From Anthopleura xanthogrammica (taxonomy: Eukaryota > Cnidaria > Anthozoa > Actiniaria > Actiniidae), in NCBI GenBank assembly GCA_964019055.1, contig OZ025224.1:1017001-1081000 (forward strand): DNA of 64,000 bases, read 5' to 3'. The notes under the pieces were generated by a model. That model saw only the letters and a list, made by a program, of their open reading frames with translations, was not told the origin of the DNA and did not search any database. This document shows positions 36,691 through 50,379 of the stretch, in pieces; the first letter of the stretch is position 1, and each line of letters starts with the position of its first letter. A program made the translations under genes and the position numbers.

Positions 36691-39600
36691 ACTGAAATTC
36701 CACTTTCTTTAAACCAAACCCTCCGGCACGAAGCGAACTTGAGTACCTCAGACTTGATTACAGAAATGATTGAAGACTTTCTTATCATTACTTTATCACT
36801 GCATAAAATCAGCGCAATTACAGTCCAACAACATCGCAAAAAGCCGCAAAATCCTGTTGAGTTATCTGTTCACATCACTGAGATAAAAGTAAAAATTGTG
36901 AAGCAATTTTTAACTATTAATTCCTCGCACGAAACAACGTCCAGGAAATTGAAAATATTGCTAACATGTTCTAGTATTTTCATGTGAAGGTGGAAGTTAT
37001 TAAATATGCAAAGTGATTGGTACTAAAAACTGATTTGCATGTGTAGTACTTTAACGTGGTTCAGTTAATCTTGCTTTTCTAGTTTCTTTTCAAAAAAGAA
37101 TCCATTCCATCTAAAAACCATCACCGTAAAAACGCTAAAAAGCAAGAAAAACAGGTTTTGTAAAACCCGTTAAAAACAGGAAAAAACGTGTTTATAGGTT
37201 GGGAACCCAAGTTAACTTCAAAAGCATTTTCCTATTTTGCTTTCAATAATAAGATAATTAGAATTTCAACATCTTTTCAACATAAATCCCCCTCTTTAAG
37301 GCTATTTCACAAGAATTTTTTTAGCTGATATGACAATTTTTACATTTTGCGTGCTTGGAATTGACTTCCACAATTTCACAATAAAATCATAAGAACTCAT
37401 AAGAGCTAGCAAACTTATTTACACCATAATTTCGTAATCATATTGCAACCTTTCTTTGTTCAAAGCTGGATTTCGAAGTTGTTGTCACTTAAAGTTTGTA
37501 AATATGTAACTAGCTTGACAATATATTGTTTTCGAGTTTGAACAGAGTATTGAAAGTTAACAGGAGTGAAATGCACTGCGCATGCTCAAGAAACGCCTCA
37601 ATCAACAAAACAAACTGACGAATGATAGAGAATCAAAGATTTATCGAAGCCGTTTTTGAGCTGGAATTTTAACGTCTGTTTTGAAAATCTGGCTTGGTTC
37701 ATGGGATAACAAGATTCCCCTTATGTTCCAGTATTCCCTTCGAGCGTTCGTTATTCGTTAATCCTGGAAAAACGGGGTTTTTTCATCTCATTTTCTTAAT
37801 ACAATTAGCTTGCTCCCACTGCTAACGATTAGATTGTTAGAAAAAGAAAATAGCCAATAAAGTACAAAGAAATATATTCTATACATTTGGAAATGCAAAA
37901 ATCCGAATTTTCTCCAGATTTGGGGAATATTTTTTGATGCGTTTTGAGGTGATTTAGAATTTTCAGATAGTTAGAAATTAAGTCTCCTTATCGTTGGATG
38001 TGATTGATAATCATTTCAAGCGCAAGGTTTTTCGCCGCTACGCAGCGTTCGCCCCGCGGACACGAAGCGATAACTTTGACCACAAAGGACGTATTTTTCT
38101 CTTCGAAATTAATGCCCTCTTGAATGATGAGAAACATTACATATGTAAAAGCAATCACATTATCACAATAATATTGATAGCAGTGATTACAAAGACGGAG
38201 AAATATAACCATTATGCTCGGGGGAACTCCTCTAACAACAGGGGGAAAAAAAGAAAAGAAAAAAAATTATATTTCGGATGAATTTTTCCCCCGGGAATAT
38301 TTTATTTCCAATTCCAAGAGTTCCAATTTCACATTACTAGAAGATTTTTATTGTATGATAAATTTTTGAGAGTGAAAGCAAATATTTCCGACCCTCGGGC
38401 GAAATGTCAATGTTAGAAACACGCTAATCACAAGAAAACACCGACAATCATATCTCGTAAACAACTTTTACTTAAAACGCATAAAAACTAGTGCATTCTA
38501 TGTCAAAAAACGTATTTAAATTGAATAAGAAAAGAACTTGAATATCATGGTGATTTGAAATCAGTCTAAACTTGAAGTGCTAGCACATTCTACGACGTGA
38601 AATCTAAGTTTTAAAGCTCAAAAAAAGACCCGGATATAAACTAACCCATCATTTAACACTGATATACGGCAATACACGAGCCTTTTTCAAGCTACAATTT
38701 CCCTTTGGCTTCGTATACATTTTCCTCGATTTTTACATTCGTATGATATTGAAAACCGGACTTACAAACAAAAAATATGGATGAAAATGTACATTTATTT
38801 AATTAACTAAGTATACACTTGGATATCTCCTATTTTGAATTTCGGCATTTATTGACAAAAATTTCGAATCTTCCACGATGTAATTTAGTATTGTACGAAA
38901 TTCATAAGTAGTGATTTCCTTATCAAAAGTGCTTTGCATTAGGCAGCATGGCTTGTGCAAACTGTAGTCGATAAAAGCCTCATAATAGCGAGGTTGCGGC
39001 GACAGTTTAGACGAAATATTATATATTGTTGAACTCTCCAATTCATGAGACGAGGAAAGATCCTAATTGGAAGATTTTTAGCTGGCGACTACAGACTAGA
39101 TTCCGGCGTGTTTTACTCCAAATCTACTTTAGTTAATTGTGAGATTTTCCCTTCTAGATGCAACAATACTATTACATTGAGCAATAAAAATATATTACAC
39201 TATTTACTCGTATGAATATTACCGAAAATCTTTTCTCTTGGTTCATTTTTTTTTTTTTTTTTTTGCTGTTGTTTTTTTTAAAGCTTTTTTTTTGCGGAAA
39301 TTTTAGAGAATTTTTTCTCTAAATAAGTGATATATACACGTTCGCAATTAAGATATCCTATCTTCATATCGATGAAACAGGCTAAAACTCAGAATTAGTG
39401 TACTAAAGAATACTAAAATTTCTGGTCGTGTCTGATTCTGAAAAAAATGGCTTTTTTTTGCAATTTTGGATTTCTTGAAAAAGGGACTCAAAAATAAGAA
39501 AGAAATATTGAGATAAAGACGGGGGAAAAAAAACCCACTAACCTTTCAAATTTGTGAACCATCTCAAGTTCGTCGGCCGTTAGTGATAGTAAACTTCTCT

Positions 39601-40865
39601 GAAATTGTACGCAAAAACCCTAAAATTTTCAGAGCAATGGAGCTAAAAAAATCCTTGTTCTATCAGAGAAAGATTGCACACGTTCTTGGTACCATGCCAG
39701 TGTTTTCGTGTATTCAATCCTCGTCCTAGGTAAGCAGTTATTTCAGTTTAGTTTTATGACGTCAACGACGACTTGTAAGACAACAAATTTCCGTGTTTGA
39801 ATGACGCTAAATCATTCATATATGCAAAGCAATCGCGACTGACATTCCTCGAAGCTTTTAGCGCCGAAAATTTCACCTTTGGGGCAACGAAAGTTATACC
39901 TCTCGTTTCCTACTTTCTTCCTTCTTGAACTGGAGCGATTATTTCACAATTTCTTAATTCCTTAAACCCTTAATTTCACATCGATTTTTTTTGTCTATTT
40001 GAATGAAATTCTGTACGTGTTGAAGAACTGATATTTAAACAAAAGACGAAAATGAGAAAAATTATGCTAATCTCCAGTTTTCTCGTTTTTTTTTTAATTC
40101 ATCAAGATATTCGAAGATTTAATTTTAAGCTTGCTATTTACGCCATTGCCAAAACAACTTAGTGTAAACAAGAATCGTTTTATACCATTACGTATTGTAA
40201 ATTTGTGTATAGAGATATTTTTAGTTCGCATTTGTTCCGAAAAGCGTGGGGGCTGTCAGCCAACATCTAAAGCGTAGGAAGATTATCTTAAAGGCCGTTT
40301 TCAATACAGTTTAAGTGTTAATATCATAATTCCATCGATGTTAGATGTTAAGGGGAATCTGGGCTTGTATCTAGGGAAGAACTAAGCTTTTTTTTCTTGC
40401 TTGTTTGCTTTTTTATCTTCGATGTTCTTGGCATGATATCAGAGCCGATCTCATGAATAGTAAATATATCGCTGGCTATCTACAAATTGTGTCACGTACG
40501 ACTGACAAAAACAGAAGCGTAACTATCGATCTTTCCTGGTTAATACGAAACATAATCCACTTACTTTTGAATTATAAAGTTTTTTTCTATTTTTGAATAG
40601 AAAACTCAGATAAGATCACAAAGTTTATGATTAATAACGTAATATTTAGTTTAGAACTGGACTAATTAAGCTTTGATGATTTGGAATTAGTAATTTTGTC
40701 CGACTACAAATTTGTGGTTTAGTCGAAAGTGCTAATTAAACAAAAAATGGGCATTAGGATACTAAATTTATCTTAATGAATGAGGAGAGATTGGAAGGTG
40801 TGGAGTTAGAAATTTGCGAAAATGCTAGCGCTTCGTGCATGGATGAAATGGGTGTTTTGTGGTGT
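36691..40865. other. Gene-free stretch with one protein-like open frame
   Basis: AT-rich with a long T run near 39250. A minus-strand open frame at about 39062-38799 (YYEAFIDYSLHKPCC, EFRTILNYIVEDSKF) and a splice-flanked 56-nt segment at 39598-39543 (SLLSLTADELEMVHKFE) look codable. Their phases do not join, and no domain is recognised. Confidence 0.4.
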
Positions 40866-40884
40866 GACATCATATCCGCAGAAA

Positions 40885-41150
40885 ATGGAGAAAAAGAAAA
40901 AAAAGAAAAAGGAAAAAGAAAGAAAGAACAGGAGAAAAAAAAAAGAGAAGGAGAAAAGAAAGAAAGAAAGGAAGAAGGAGTGAAAGAAAAATGGAAGGAA
41001 AGAAAGAAAGAAGAAAAAGAGAGAAAAAAAAAGAAAGAAGGAAAATGTAAACGAAAAACAAAAAGAAAGGAAAAAAGAGGGAGAAAGAAAGAAAGAAAAA
41101 GAAAAAGAAAAAGAAAAAGAAAAAGAAAAAGAAAAAGAAAAAGAAAAAAA
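40885..41150. repeat. Purine-rich (GAAA/AAAAAG)n tract
   Basis: An imperfect A/G tract ends in a regular GAAAAA 6-mer run (about 41098-41150). Lys/Glu- or Phe/Leu-rich frames on the two strands are artefacts. Confidence 0.9.
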
Positions 41151-41574
41151 GTAGGAAATAAAAGAAATGTCAAGAGTGAGGGAAAACCGAATCTAAAATC
41201 AAGAGTCTCCGATGCCCTGGGAATGTGACTTCCATCACAGTCCATCAACCCGCGCAAAAAAATGGACCAACATTGGTTTGAAAACCCAAATAAATTCCCA
41301 CCTTTCTCCAAACACTAAAACAAGCAAAAAGGTTTTTTCTCGGGGCAGGAAATCAAAGAATGCATCATTGATAATTTTAGCAAGTGCAGACATAGCTAAC
41401 GTCTAGAACCGAAGTATTTAGTCACGTGTTCAGCCGTCGAGACAAAAGACCCTTCAAATCACTTTCCATTTCAGACCACGTGTTGGCCCCTTGAGATTTT
41501 TTCTTACTGGTAAGGATTAAGAAAATACATTGCTGTGTTGATAATGTAAACTAAGAATCTTATATCAAATGGGT

Positions 41575-41950
41575 TTGAAATGGGAAAACATCACGCTCGT
41601 AGTAAAAGCTCCTATTCATGTGACCTTGTGTCATTTCCTTGATTATCATTTCTTTGTTTAACAGTTGTGCATAAGAAGACACATGAATATGGATACAACT
41701 CAAAAAAAGAGTCTTATTCTCAAGAGAATGACACATGGTAAGAAATGGAAAAACATTAACGTACATAGTAAAATCTTTTACCTAGTTATCTTGTGTGACT
41801 CTCTACTAGAATATCATATCTTTGATACACGGTTGCGCATGAGAAGACACATAAATATGGATACAACTCAAAGCAAGAATCTTATTCTCAAGAAAATGAC
41901 TCATGTTTTAAAATGGGAAAACATTACGTTCGAATCAAAGTAAAAGCTTC
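41575..41950. mobile_element. Two tandem, degenerate family A foldback copies
   Basis: Copies at about 41575-41775 and 41780-41950 both contain a CATRAGAAGACACATRAATA-type block, GATACAACTCAAA and an AATCTTATTCTCAAG-type block (the first has GAGTCTTATTCTCAAG). A separate left arm (TTTCAGACCACGTGTTGGCC) lies at about 41473. Confidence 0.7.
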
Positions 41951-42219
41951 TAGTCCTTGCAGCTGCAGTCTTCTAGACCTCGTGTATTTGCCTGCTGACG
42001 TCACGAGCTACTCTGACGTAAGTGGATGACGTCACTAGCGATGTTGTGTACCCAGGAACAGTGAATAAACAAAGAAGACACATAAACTGACGTGAATGGC
42101 AGAAAGAACGCTTGCCAGGCGTTTTGTTTGATATTCAAAGACTGAATGGCCTTCAGGTCTCGACCACGCTCTCTACACTATATTTAGCGTTGTGGAACCA
42201 CAGGAAGCCCAAGCTATGT

Positions 42220-42400
42220 AGATCTCTTTACCTTGGGTGTAATGTTTTCCCATTTCAGACCACGTGTCATTCTCTTGAGAATAAGATTCTTTGTTTGAGT
42301 TGTATCCATATTCATGTGTCTTCTCATGCGCAACCGCTAAACAAAGAAATGATACTCTAGGGAATGACACGTGGTCTGAAATCAGGAGAAAAATTCATAC
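42220..42400. mobile_element. Family A foldback, well-preserved copy
   Basis: CATTTCAGACCACGTGTCAT is mirrored by ATGACACGTGGTCTGAAAT. An inner pair, TCTTTGTTTGAGTTGTATCC and AACCGCTAAACAAAG, brackets the CTTCTCATGCGC block. Confidence 0.85.
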
Positions 42401-42756
42401 CAAAGTTGATTGAAACTGTTAGTAGTTCCAATCTATACTATGTTTCAATATTGTATTTGTCTTTAAATGAACAAATGCGACCCGTCGACGTTTCTCCTTT
42501 TGCCAATATTAATTCATTATTTTTGTTACTCACATTTTAGAGTTACTGCCTGACGTGTTCTTACTTTAGAGATGGATGTGTAAGTAAAGAAAGATCTGGT
42601 AAACAATATCTAGTCTAAATTTAAATATATTGGTCAAAAGTGCTTCAGGGGCATGACGTGTAGTGTTTTGGTGTTTTTGTCAGTCTAATTTGAAATATTT
42701 GTTATTTGTAAATTGAGTGTGTCGTACTTCTCAAGTTCAAGGTAAAACAACTGATA

Positions 42757-43093
42757 TTGCTCTCTCTCTCTCTCTCTCTCTCTCTTGCAGCTCTCTCTTT
42801 CGCTCATTTATTCATTCATTCATTCATTCATTTATCCATCCATTTATTCATTCATTCATTCATTCATTCATCCATCCATCCATCCATCCATTCATTCATT
42901 CATTCATTCATTCATTCATTCATTCATTCATTCATTCATTCATTCATTCATTCATTCATTCATTCATTCATTCATTCATTCATTCATTCATTCATTCATT
43001 CATTCATTCATTCATTCATTCATTCATTCATTCCTGCATTCATTCATTCATTCATTCATTCATTCATTCATCCATTCATCCATTCATTCAATC
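42757..43093. repeat. (CT)n then (ATTC)n microsatellite
   Basis: A CT run (about 42759-42784) is followed by ATTC tetranucleotides with ATCC interruptions. The frames read IHSFIHSF and are artefacts. Confidence 0.95.
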
Positions 43094-43822
43094 TTCCATC
43101 CAGACTACAATATCCTTCAACATATTAATCGCGTGTAATGTTCCGCTTAATTCATTTCAACCTCAAGGCAATCAGCACGTTATTTAGAATCATGAAAATC
43201 CCCTGGCGAGCTTGACCGCAATCATGTCACTATTTACTATAATATATTCATTACCATATCGTCAACAAACTCCTTACCGGAATAAGGATAAAACATGCTC
43301 AAAATATACAATATCCTCCTAGTTACTCAAGAGACCAATCATTTGTTTGTTGCACGTTATCGATTTTTGATCAATATATATCGAAATTTAGCAGCGTTAT
43401 TCCTTTAAAGAGACAAAACCGTACGCAAAATAGTTGATAAGCGAGTTCAAATCAGCGTGAATATTACGAATGAAGGGAATCATTTTGCAAAGCAATTTCC
43501 GGCGAGATGATTGAAATTCGATTATTTTTAACTCACTAGGTTAAGAATGCGCGCGCAGCTGCCGACTTAAATAGCAAGGGAGTACAAACAGGAAATAGAA
43601 AAAAGTTTAACGGGGAAAATACTTTAAATAGATTTCTGACACGTTGACAGCCGGTGACATATCGAAATCTTCTCTATTTTTAGGGATGGCACCTGATAAA
43701 GTCTAACTGTGGATTTTAAAATGATTTGTAAAAAGATCAATGAAATATCCGGCTGTGTCGCTATAGAAACGAATGACGTCAATGGGCTACTATCAATTTG
43801 AAATGAGTTCGAATACTCTTCT

Positions 43823-44240
43823 TACAGCACATATACGGTGCGACATGCTGTAACATTGAAATGGTTTCTCATAAGAATAGTTATCGTATGAGTGGGGAAC
43901 ATACCGTACTGACTTACAGCACTTGCATGGTACGACATACCGTAACATTGAAATGGCTTCCCATAAGAATGGATATCGTATGAGTGGGAAACATGCCATA
44001 CTACCTTTCAATAAGCACACGGTGCAATATGCTGTAACATTGAAATGGCTTCCCATAAGAATGGATATCGTATGAATGGGAAACATACGGTACTGACTTA
44101 CAGCACGTGCACGGTACGACATGCCGTAACATTAAAATGGCTTCCCATAAGAATGGCTATCGTATGAGTGGGAAACATGCCATACTACCTTTCAATAAGC
44201 ACACGGTACAACATGCTGTAACATTGAAATGGCTTCCCAT
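43823..44240. repeat. Minisatellite, ~92-bp unit, about 4.5 copies
   Basis: The unit has ATGCTGTAACATTGAAATGG, CTTCCCATAAGAATGGATAT, CGTATGAGTGGGAAACAT and ACGGTACGACAT-type segments. Alternate units differ (ACTGACTTACAGCAC versus CTACCTTTCAATAAGCAC), which suggests a two-unit higher-order repeat. Confidence 0.85.
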
Positions 44241-44244
44241 TGAT

Positions 44245-46005
44245 ATGTACAATTCACCCACACAAGATACTTAGATTAGTCTGCAGACTAAGCACGTGGG
44301 AGTAGAGAGGGCTTTATAGATAGCAATTAAGTTATAGAGAACACAACCAAACCGTACACCACTAGAGTCAAGACGTCACTTTAGGAACTCAACACGCAAA
44401 TCGTACATATGAGGAGAGGCAGCTGGGCTTAAATCCATGAGTACGCCTACAAGTTTGTCTCTCATTTTACCCATAGTTAATAGATATTAATATTAACTAT
44501 GTTTTACCTCCACTCGTATCGACGTTGTATTGCTTAACTGATCTAGAAAGCGTGACGTCATTCGTACGCGAAACGACTTCCGGGTTGAAAATTGAAAGCG
44601 GCCGTTTAGTAAAACCGAATTCTTGCAGAAATGAATGAAGTAATGCTTTACTCTTGTTTATAAACTGAAAAGTGAATGATATTCCACTTCATATGTCGTC
44701 CCCTAAAATACGATTCACTACATTGAAATAACGTTGCCATAGTAATAATTACCCAACAACCTCTAATCGCATGTGACGCCGAGTCCAGGAATATTATTGA
44801 AATTGAGACCCCAGAGGCGAAGGGCAAGTGAACTACTGCCCACCCTTGATTCCCGCGTAAACTTAGGCGTAGTCAAGTGGATATCTTAATCAAACTTTTT
44901 AAGTACTTAAGCTTTTTTATACAGCTAGACTTAATGTTGAACCCTACTGGGAAGATATATATGGCCAAATAATTAGTCAAATCTGAATCACTGATTCAAA
45001 TTTAGTTGATATTTTTACCGAGAGAGAAAAAACAGAACTCAAAAAAAAAAAAAAAAGAAAAAAAAAAAACGGAAAAAAAACCTGAAAAAAAAGTGCCATG
45101 TTCTTAAAAGAGTATTTTGATTGACGGCCGTCTAGTTTAGAAACGAGACATCAAACTTCGCGTGTTGCACTTCAACGAAAACGGTTATAAGTTCCTAATT
45201 TAATTTTATATTTGTCTCTTAATTTTATATTTGGCTCTTCGATGGAGCACGCAATTTTGTCGTAAACTTAGCAAGACATTTAAAAATACTTCCGCGAAAA
45301 TCTGTTTTTGTCACTAAAAATGAACAGTGATATGAAAAATCTTTTTAAAAATATCTAGATAATCTACCAACTGCAGTGCTGCCTGGTAGTTCGTTTTGTT
45401 TAAATGGTAGAAACATCCTTATATACCCCCCAGATTACTTCCTAAACTAGATTAGTTATAAATCTTGATAGGGGAAATAGTGACGGCACTAGGTTAGAAT
45501 TTTGGAATTGCTTTGTGCAGTTTAAATTTTGCATTGTTATATAGATGTGGATGATGATCATGATTAGTGATGTGACGATAAACAGAGCGAACGAACGGAC
45601 GAATTAAGGAATGAACTGCCAACCGAACAGAGACAAAAAAATCTTCATCATTATACCAAAGAATACTCAACAATTAATCACCGAAGACGAAGTGAATATC
45701 GGTGAATATTTATAGTCGATATATAGTTGCGGTAAGTCGTTTTAGTATAATATTTTGAATTTGAATCAGAGAAAAGACGAAATTCAGGATTCAAAAAAGC
45801 ATTTTAGTATTAGTTTGTCACACCTTATAATCATCGCTGGAGCAGTGCATACCGTCTCATAATCACTGGTTGCTCGACCAATCATAGCGCGCGAAACTCT
45901 ATATTCAAGTCTAAAATATACTAAAGATTGATATTACCAACTTAATTCTAAACACAGGTTTGTAAGCCACTACGCGGCTATTAAGTGCTACTATCGTAAA
46001 ACAAC
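44245..46005. other. Gene-free stretch, nothing recognised
   Basis: AT-rich with an A-run near 45040-45080. No exon, array or RNA gene seen. Confidence 0.4.
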
Positions 46006-46007
46006 CG

Positions 46008-46079
<72 letters not shown>
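46008..46079. repeat. (AAC)n microsatellite
   Basis: About 24 near-perfect CAA/AAC triplets. Confidence 0.95.
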
Positions 46080-48297
46080 CTATCGCTTCCACTACTCCAA
46101 AAAGGAATGAAATTCCCTTAAAACCGATATTTCCCAACGAAGCTCAAATCTCCCTAATCCTTTTCAGAGATAAAAAATATTGTCTTACATCGGCACTCTC
46201 AAAACAAATCATCAAAAAAGCCGGGCAAACCGTTATCTTCCGTCTTTTCCATAAAAAAATAGACCTCTTTGATTGCAATCAGCGGAACGATTTGCTATGT
46301 CGGAGGAAGACTATAAACAAACGGAAATACCAAATAAATAACCATTAAAAAATAATTGTGTCGAGATTTCTAGATTTTAACAAGTTTTTATGCCCAGTGT
46401 GTTGAGCTTAGTGTATTCTAGTGAAATTATTTTTGTAGTTTTATGCAAAAAACGGGTGTTTTTAACATGTTGTATTGGATATGACAGATTGGAAACTGGA
46501 CCCATAATTTCCATGTTTCAACTATTCACTTCAAAAATGAAAAAATAAAAAATAAATAAAAAAATGCCACAGTTGATTAAAAATAATAAAAATTCAAAAA
46601 AAAATCTATTTTGTTCGTTAAAAAGAAATTGTTCAATATTGGCTTTAAATTTACAAATTACATTGACTCGCGAAAGCAAATTTAGAAAAAATATTAAGGG
46701 AATAATTTGATTATATTTGGCGAATCCCATTCAGTTTCAAAATATTCACTTAAAAAGGAAGATAATACTCTGAGGCGCGCTCAAAATCGCTTTCACAGTG
46801 ATTTGGGATTTGTAAAAGATATCCCCGAACTTAGATTAAATATATTCTAAAAAACCTGATCGAAATTAGTCTAATTCTTTCGCTAAAATAAAATACCTGA
46901 CGAAACCTATATATCGAAGAAATCGTTAAGGCAATTCTGATACTAAACGAGATCCGGAAATGAAGACACGATATCTTATTCTTCTTGAACGGATATGTTA
47001 ATCAATTCGATAATTCAAGTGCCTTCGTCGCATAAACGCTTTAAAAGGATTTTAAACACGGGGATTACGTGTGGGGCTGATACCGTTATGCCTGGCAGGC
47101 AATCCCTCAATATCGTTCCTTTAAAATATATAGCCAAGAATCTGTTATATGGAGAAGTATTTCAATATACTTTTAGAGAAAGATATCCATACCTGAAGGA
47201 TGGGAAACAACGACGACTTATCTTGGAAAACCAAAAATATCTCTTTTTCGACATGGCTTAAGAGAACATAGTTGAGAAACTGCGGTGAATGACAAGCAAG
47301 GACTACTCTCCTGTGATGTAGGTTGACCTTCACTAGCGGTCTTTTCTTGCGTAGAGTGTTTTTGTAGTGGAGAAATGTTGTTGGTTTTCACATATCGCAC
47401 TATGAGATGTCCTATCGTTCATTCTATTGGCTGATCGTCGATCTTCATCGTCGATGCGTTGTATGATATATCCATATATCATCTGGTCCTAAATGATTAC
47501 CAGAAAATTACTTTGAAAACATATCATTTGACGTTGACCACATACTCTTATTGGCTTCTACCAAAAAAATCTTTCACTTTAGGCGTTTATTGCATATATA
47601 TGTGGTCTAACCACTACTACGTTGATATCACAAAGTCATGACAGTGCGCGCCTAGAAATTTGAAGGTCTGGACTTCTATGTGCATAAAGCTATCTATGGT
47701 TGACTGAGGCCATGTTTAGCTAGGAACATGCAGTAAGCATAAAAGTAGAAGAGTGTGTGAATTGGTTTTGAAGTCATTCTACTGTCGTAATATGAGACTA
47801 CCTCCCGCCATCATAGATCTAGACAAACGCAATATCGATGATCAATTCGATAAACTGCAAATCCAAATCCATCAGTAAGAGATTCCGATTTTTGCTCAGA
47901 TTGGTCTTAAACACCTGTGCAAAAATTGATAATTATCGCTAAACTAAGCACTTTATAGTTCTTTTGTATGTAAGAACTATCTTGGAGATATTAAGAGCAC
48001 GAAATCTAAAAAGTGGTTAGTGGAATATGATCAAAGTGAATTATAAATATGGCACACGTAAGCGATTTTAGTGATGATTGAATTCTAGAAATATCTTTGG
48101 TTAAGATTGAGACTTCGTAAAAAGCTTTTCAATCCCCTGCTGAGGCCATTGATGACCAGCTGAAAAGGTAGTCAAAAAATAGATTTGGAATTGAATGTGC
48201 AATTTTTTCTTAACCATCTCTTTAGTTTTTCATCTATATTTCTTTTTTCCTTGTTGTTTTTGATTCCCATTGCCAATTGAAAAAAAAATAAAATAAA
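46080..48297. other. Gene-free stretch
   Basis: AT-rich. The 88-codon open frame at 46995-47261 has no recognisable motif or splice context and is not called. Confidence 0.4.
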
Positions 48298-48298
48298 A

Positions 48299-48333
<35 letters not shown>

Positions 48334-48508
48334 TATTTTATTTTGATTGGTTATTCTGATTGATTTTTGATTGGTGATTATTCTCTTCTGACTGTTCTCT
48401 TCCATTTTCTTCTCTTCTCTTCTCTTCTCTTCTCTTCTCTTCTCTTCTCTTCTCTTCTCTTCTCTTCTCTTCTCTTCTCTTCTCTCCTCTCCTCTCCTCT
48501 CCTCTTCC
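48298..48508. repeat. (AT)n and (TTCTC)n microsatellites
   Basis: An AT dinucleotide run occupies about 48300-48332. TTCTC pentamers, ending in CTCCT, run from about 48411 to 48505. Confidence 0.93.
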
Positions 48509-49022
48509 CAACTTCTATTGTTTAAGTTGTACATTCTTTACTTTATCATTGGTACATATGAGCATTTCTAATGAAGCTCACCTGAGTAAATGAGTCTGTA
48601 ATCAAAGATATTATACGAATTCAAAAAAAGTTCTATCTTGTTTTCGTACATGATCAGAACAGGAATGTACAAAAACAACATTCAAATAAATACACAAATA
48701 TTGAAACACAAATTTTTCTTTGAATTAGTCATCTCATTTTTGTTTGGCTAGCATATTTGCCTAGCATATTTGCCTTGTTAAAGACTCTGACAGGATCATG
48801 ATCATTATCATAGTAGACCAGCCTTCGTGGCAGTCCATCTGATTATTGATACTTTCTCGATCGTAAAATCAATTAAAAGCCAAGTGCAGTGAAAGATTTT
48901 TCAGTAGATATTTTTGTATAGTGAATGGACAGATGGAAATGACTATCAAGTTAGTGTCTTATGAAACAACGTCACAGATTTAGAGAAGCTAGCTTGTTTG
49001 AATAGATGGATGAAATATATAA

Positions 49023-49753
49023 TGGATGGATGGATGGATGGATGGATGGATGGATGGATGGATGGATGGATGGATGGATGGATGGATGGATGGATGGATG
49101 GATGGATGGATGGATGGATGGATGGATGGATGGATGGATGGATGGATGGATGGATGGATGGATGGATGGATGGATGGATGGATGGATGGATGGATGGATG
49201 GATGGATGGATGGATGGAAGAAAATATGAATGGATGGATGGATGGATGGATGGATGGAAGAAAATATGAATGGATGGATGGATGGATGGAAGAAAATATG
49301 AATGGATGGATGGATGGATGGAAGAAAATATGAATGGATGGATGGATGGATGGATGGATGGATGGATGGATGGATGGATGGATGGATGGATGGATGGATG
49401 GATGGATGGATGGATGGATGGATGGATGGATGGATGGATGGATAGAATGGATGGATGGATGGATGGATGGATGGATAGAATGGATGGATGGATAGAATGG
49501 ATGGATGGATAGAATGGATGGATGGATAGAATGGATGGATTGGATGGATGGATGGATGGATGGATGGATGGATGGATGGATGGATAGAATGGATGGATGG
49601 ATGGATGGATGGATGGATGGATGGATGGATGGATGGATGGATGGATGGATGGATGGATGGATGGATGGATGGATGGATGGATGGATGGATGGATGGATGG
49701 ATGGATGGATGGATGGATGGATGGATGGATGGATGGATGGATGGATGGATGGA
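49023..49753. repeat. (GGAT)n microsatellite, ~730 bp, with patterned interruptions
   Basis: GGAT tetramers are broken by GAAGAAAATATGAAT blocks (four times, about 49217-49335) and by GATAGAAT blocks (about 49441-49590). Frames read WMDG or IHPS on the two strands, and none is a gene. Confidence 0.97.
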
Positions 49754-50167
49754 AACGCACACATACTATTCATATCTGATTTTATCTTACGACATCTCAA
49801 ACTAAATAAATAATTATATTAATACCATACCTTCAAGACTCTTCGGGCAAAGATATTTCATCCAGACGAGTCAGCCGAACAAATATCTGAAATAAATAAG
49901 AGATAGAACTGAATAAGAAACGAATGGGACGCACAAATAATTTTTATTTTTGGCGTTACGTAAAAGAAAAGAATACGAAGAATATTTCTCGTTAATTTCC
50001 ATACAGATTACGAGCATGCGCAGAGGTTACTCTCGCGTCCATGGTGGCGAGTTCAAGTACGCATGCTCTATGTGGTCAAACCGCTTTTTATTGATCAAAA
50101 CAAGGCAAGTAGATGGAGAAAGTAGTTGAGACAGCTGATGAATTTCTGTGGTGTTGCTGCGGATGTT

Positions 50168-50370
50168 GTTATAGACCGCTTCACTTTGGGCGTAATGTTT
50201 TCCTATTCCAGACCACGTGTCATTCTCTTGAGAATATGATTCTTTGTTTAAGTTTTATCCATATTCATGTGTCTTCTCATGCACAACCATTAAACAAAGA
50301 AATGATACTCTAGGGAATGACACGTGGTGTGAAATGGGGAAACATTACGTCCAAGGTGAAAAGGTCCACT
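50168..50370. mobile_element. Family A foldback, most complete copy
   Basis: CACTTTGGGCGTAATGTTTT, then CCAGACCACGTGTCATTCTC, is mirrored by GAATGACACGTGGTGTGAAA and AACATTACGTCCAAGGTG. The arms are therefore at least 45 bp. It contains two CACGTG E-boxes and lies immediately before the TTG repeat. Confidence 0.88.
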
Positions 50371-50379
50371 GTCGCTACT

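Noticed and set aside
39633..39729. Plus-strand segment between TTTTCAG and GTAAGC as an exon
   Set aside because: It is open in one frame, but there are no partner exons and no recognisable domain.
42717..43187. IHSFIHSF frames
   Set aside because: They are an ATTC microsatellite and not a protein.
48946..49813. Frames up to 284 aa of IHPS or WMDG
   Set aside because: They are the GGAT microsatellite; all frames are open because the unit is a tetranucleotide without stops.
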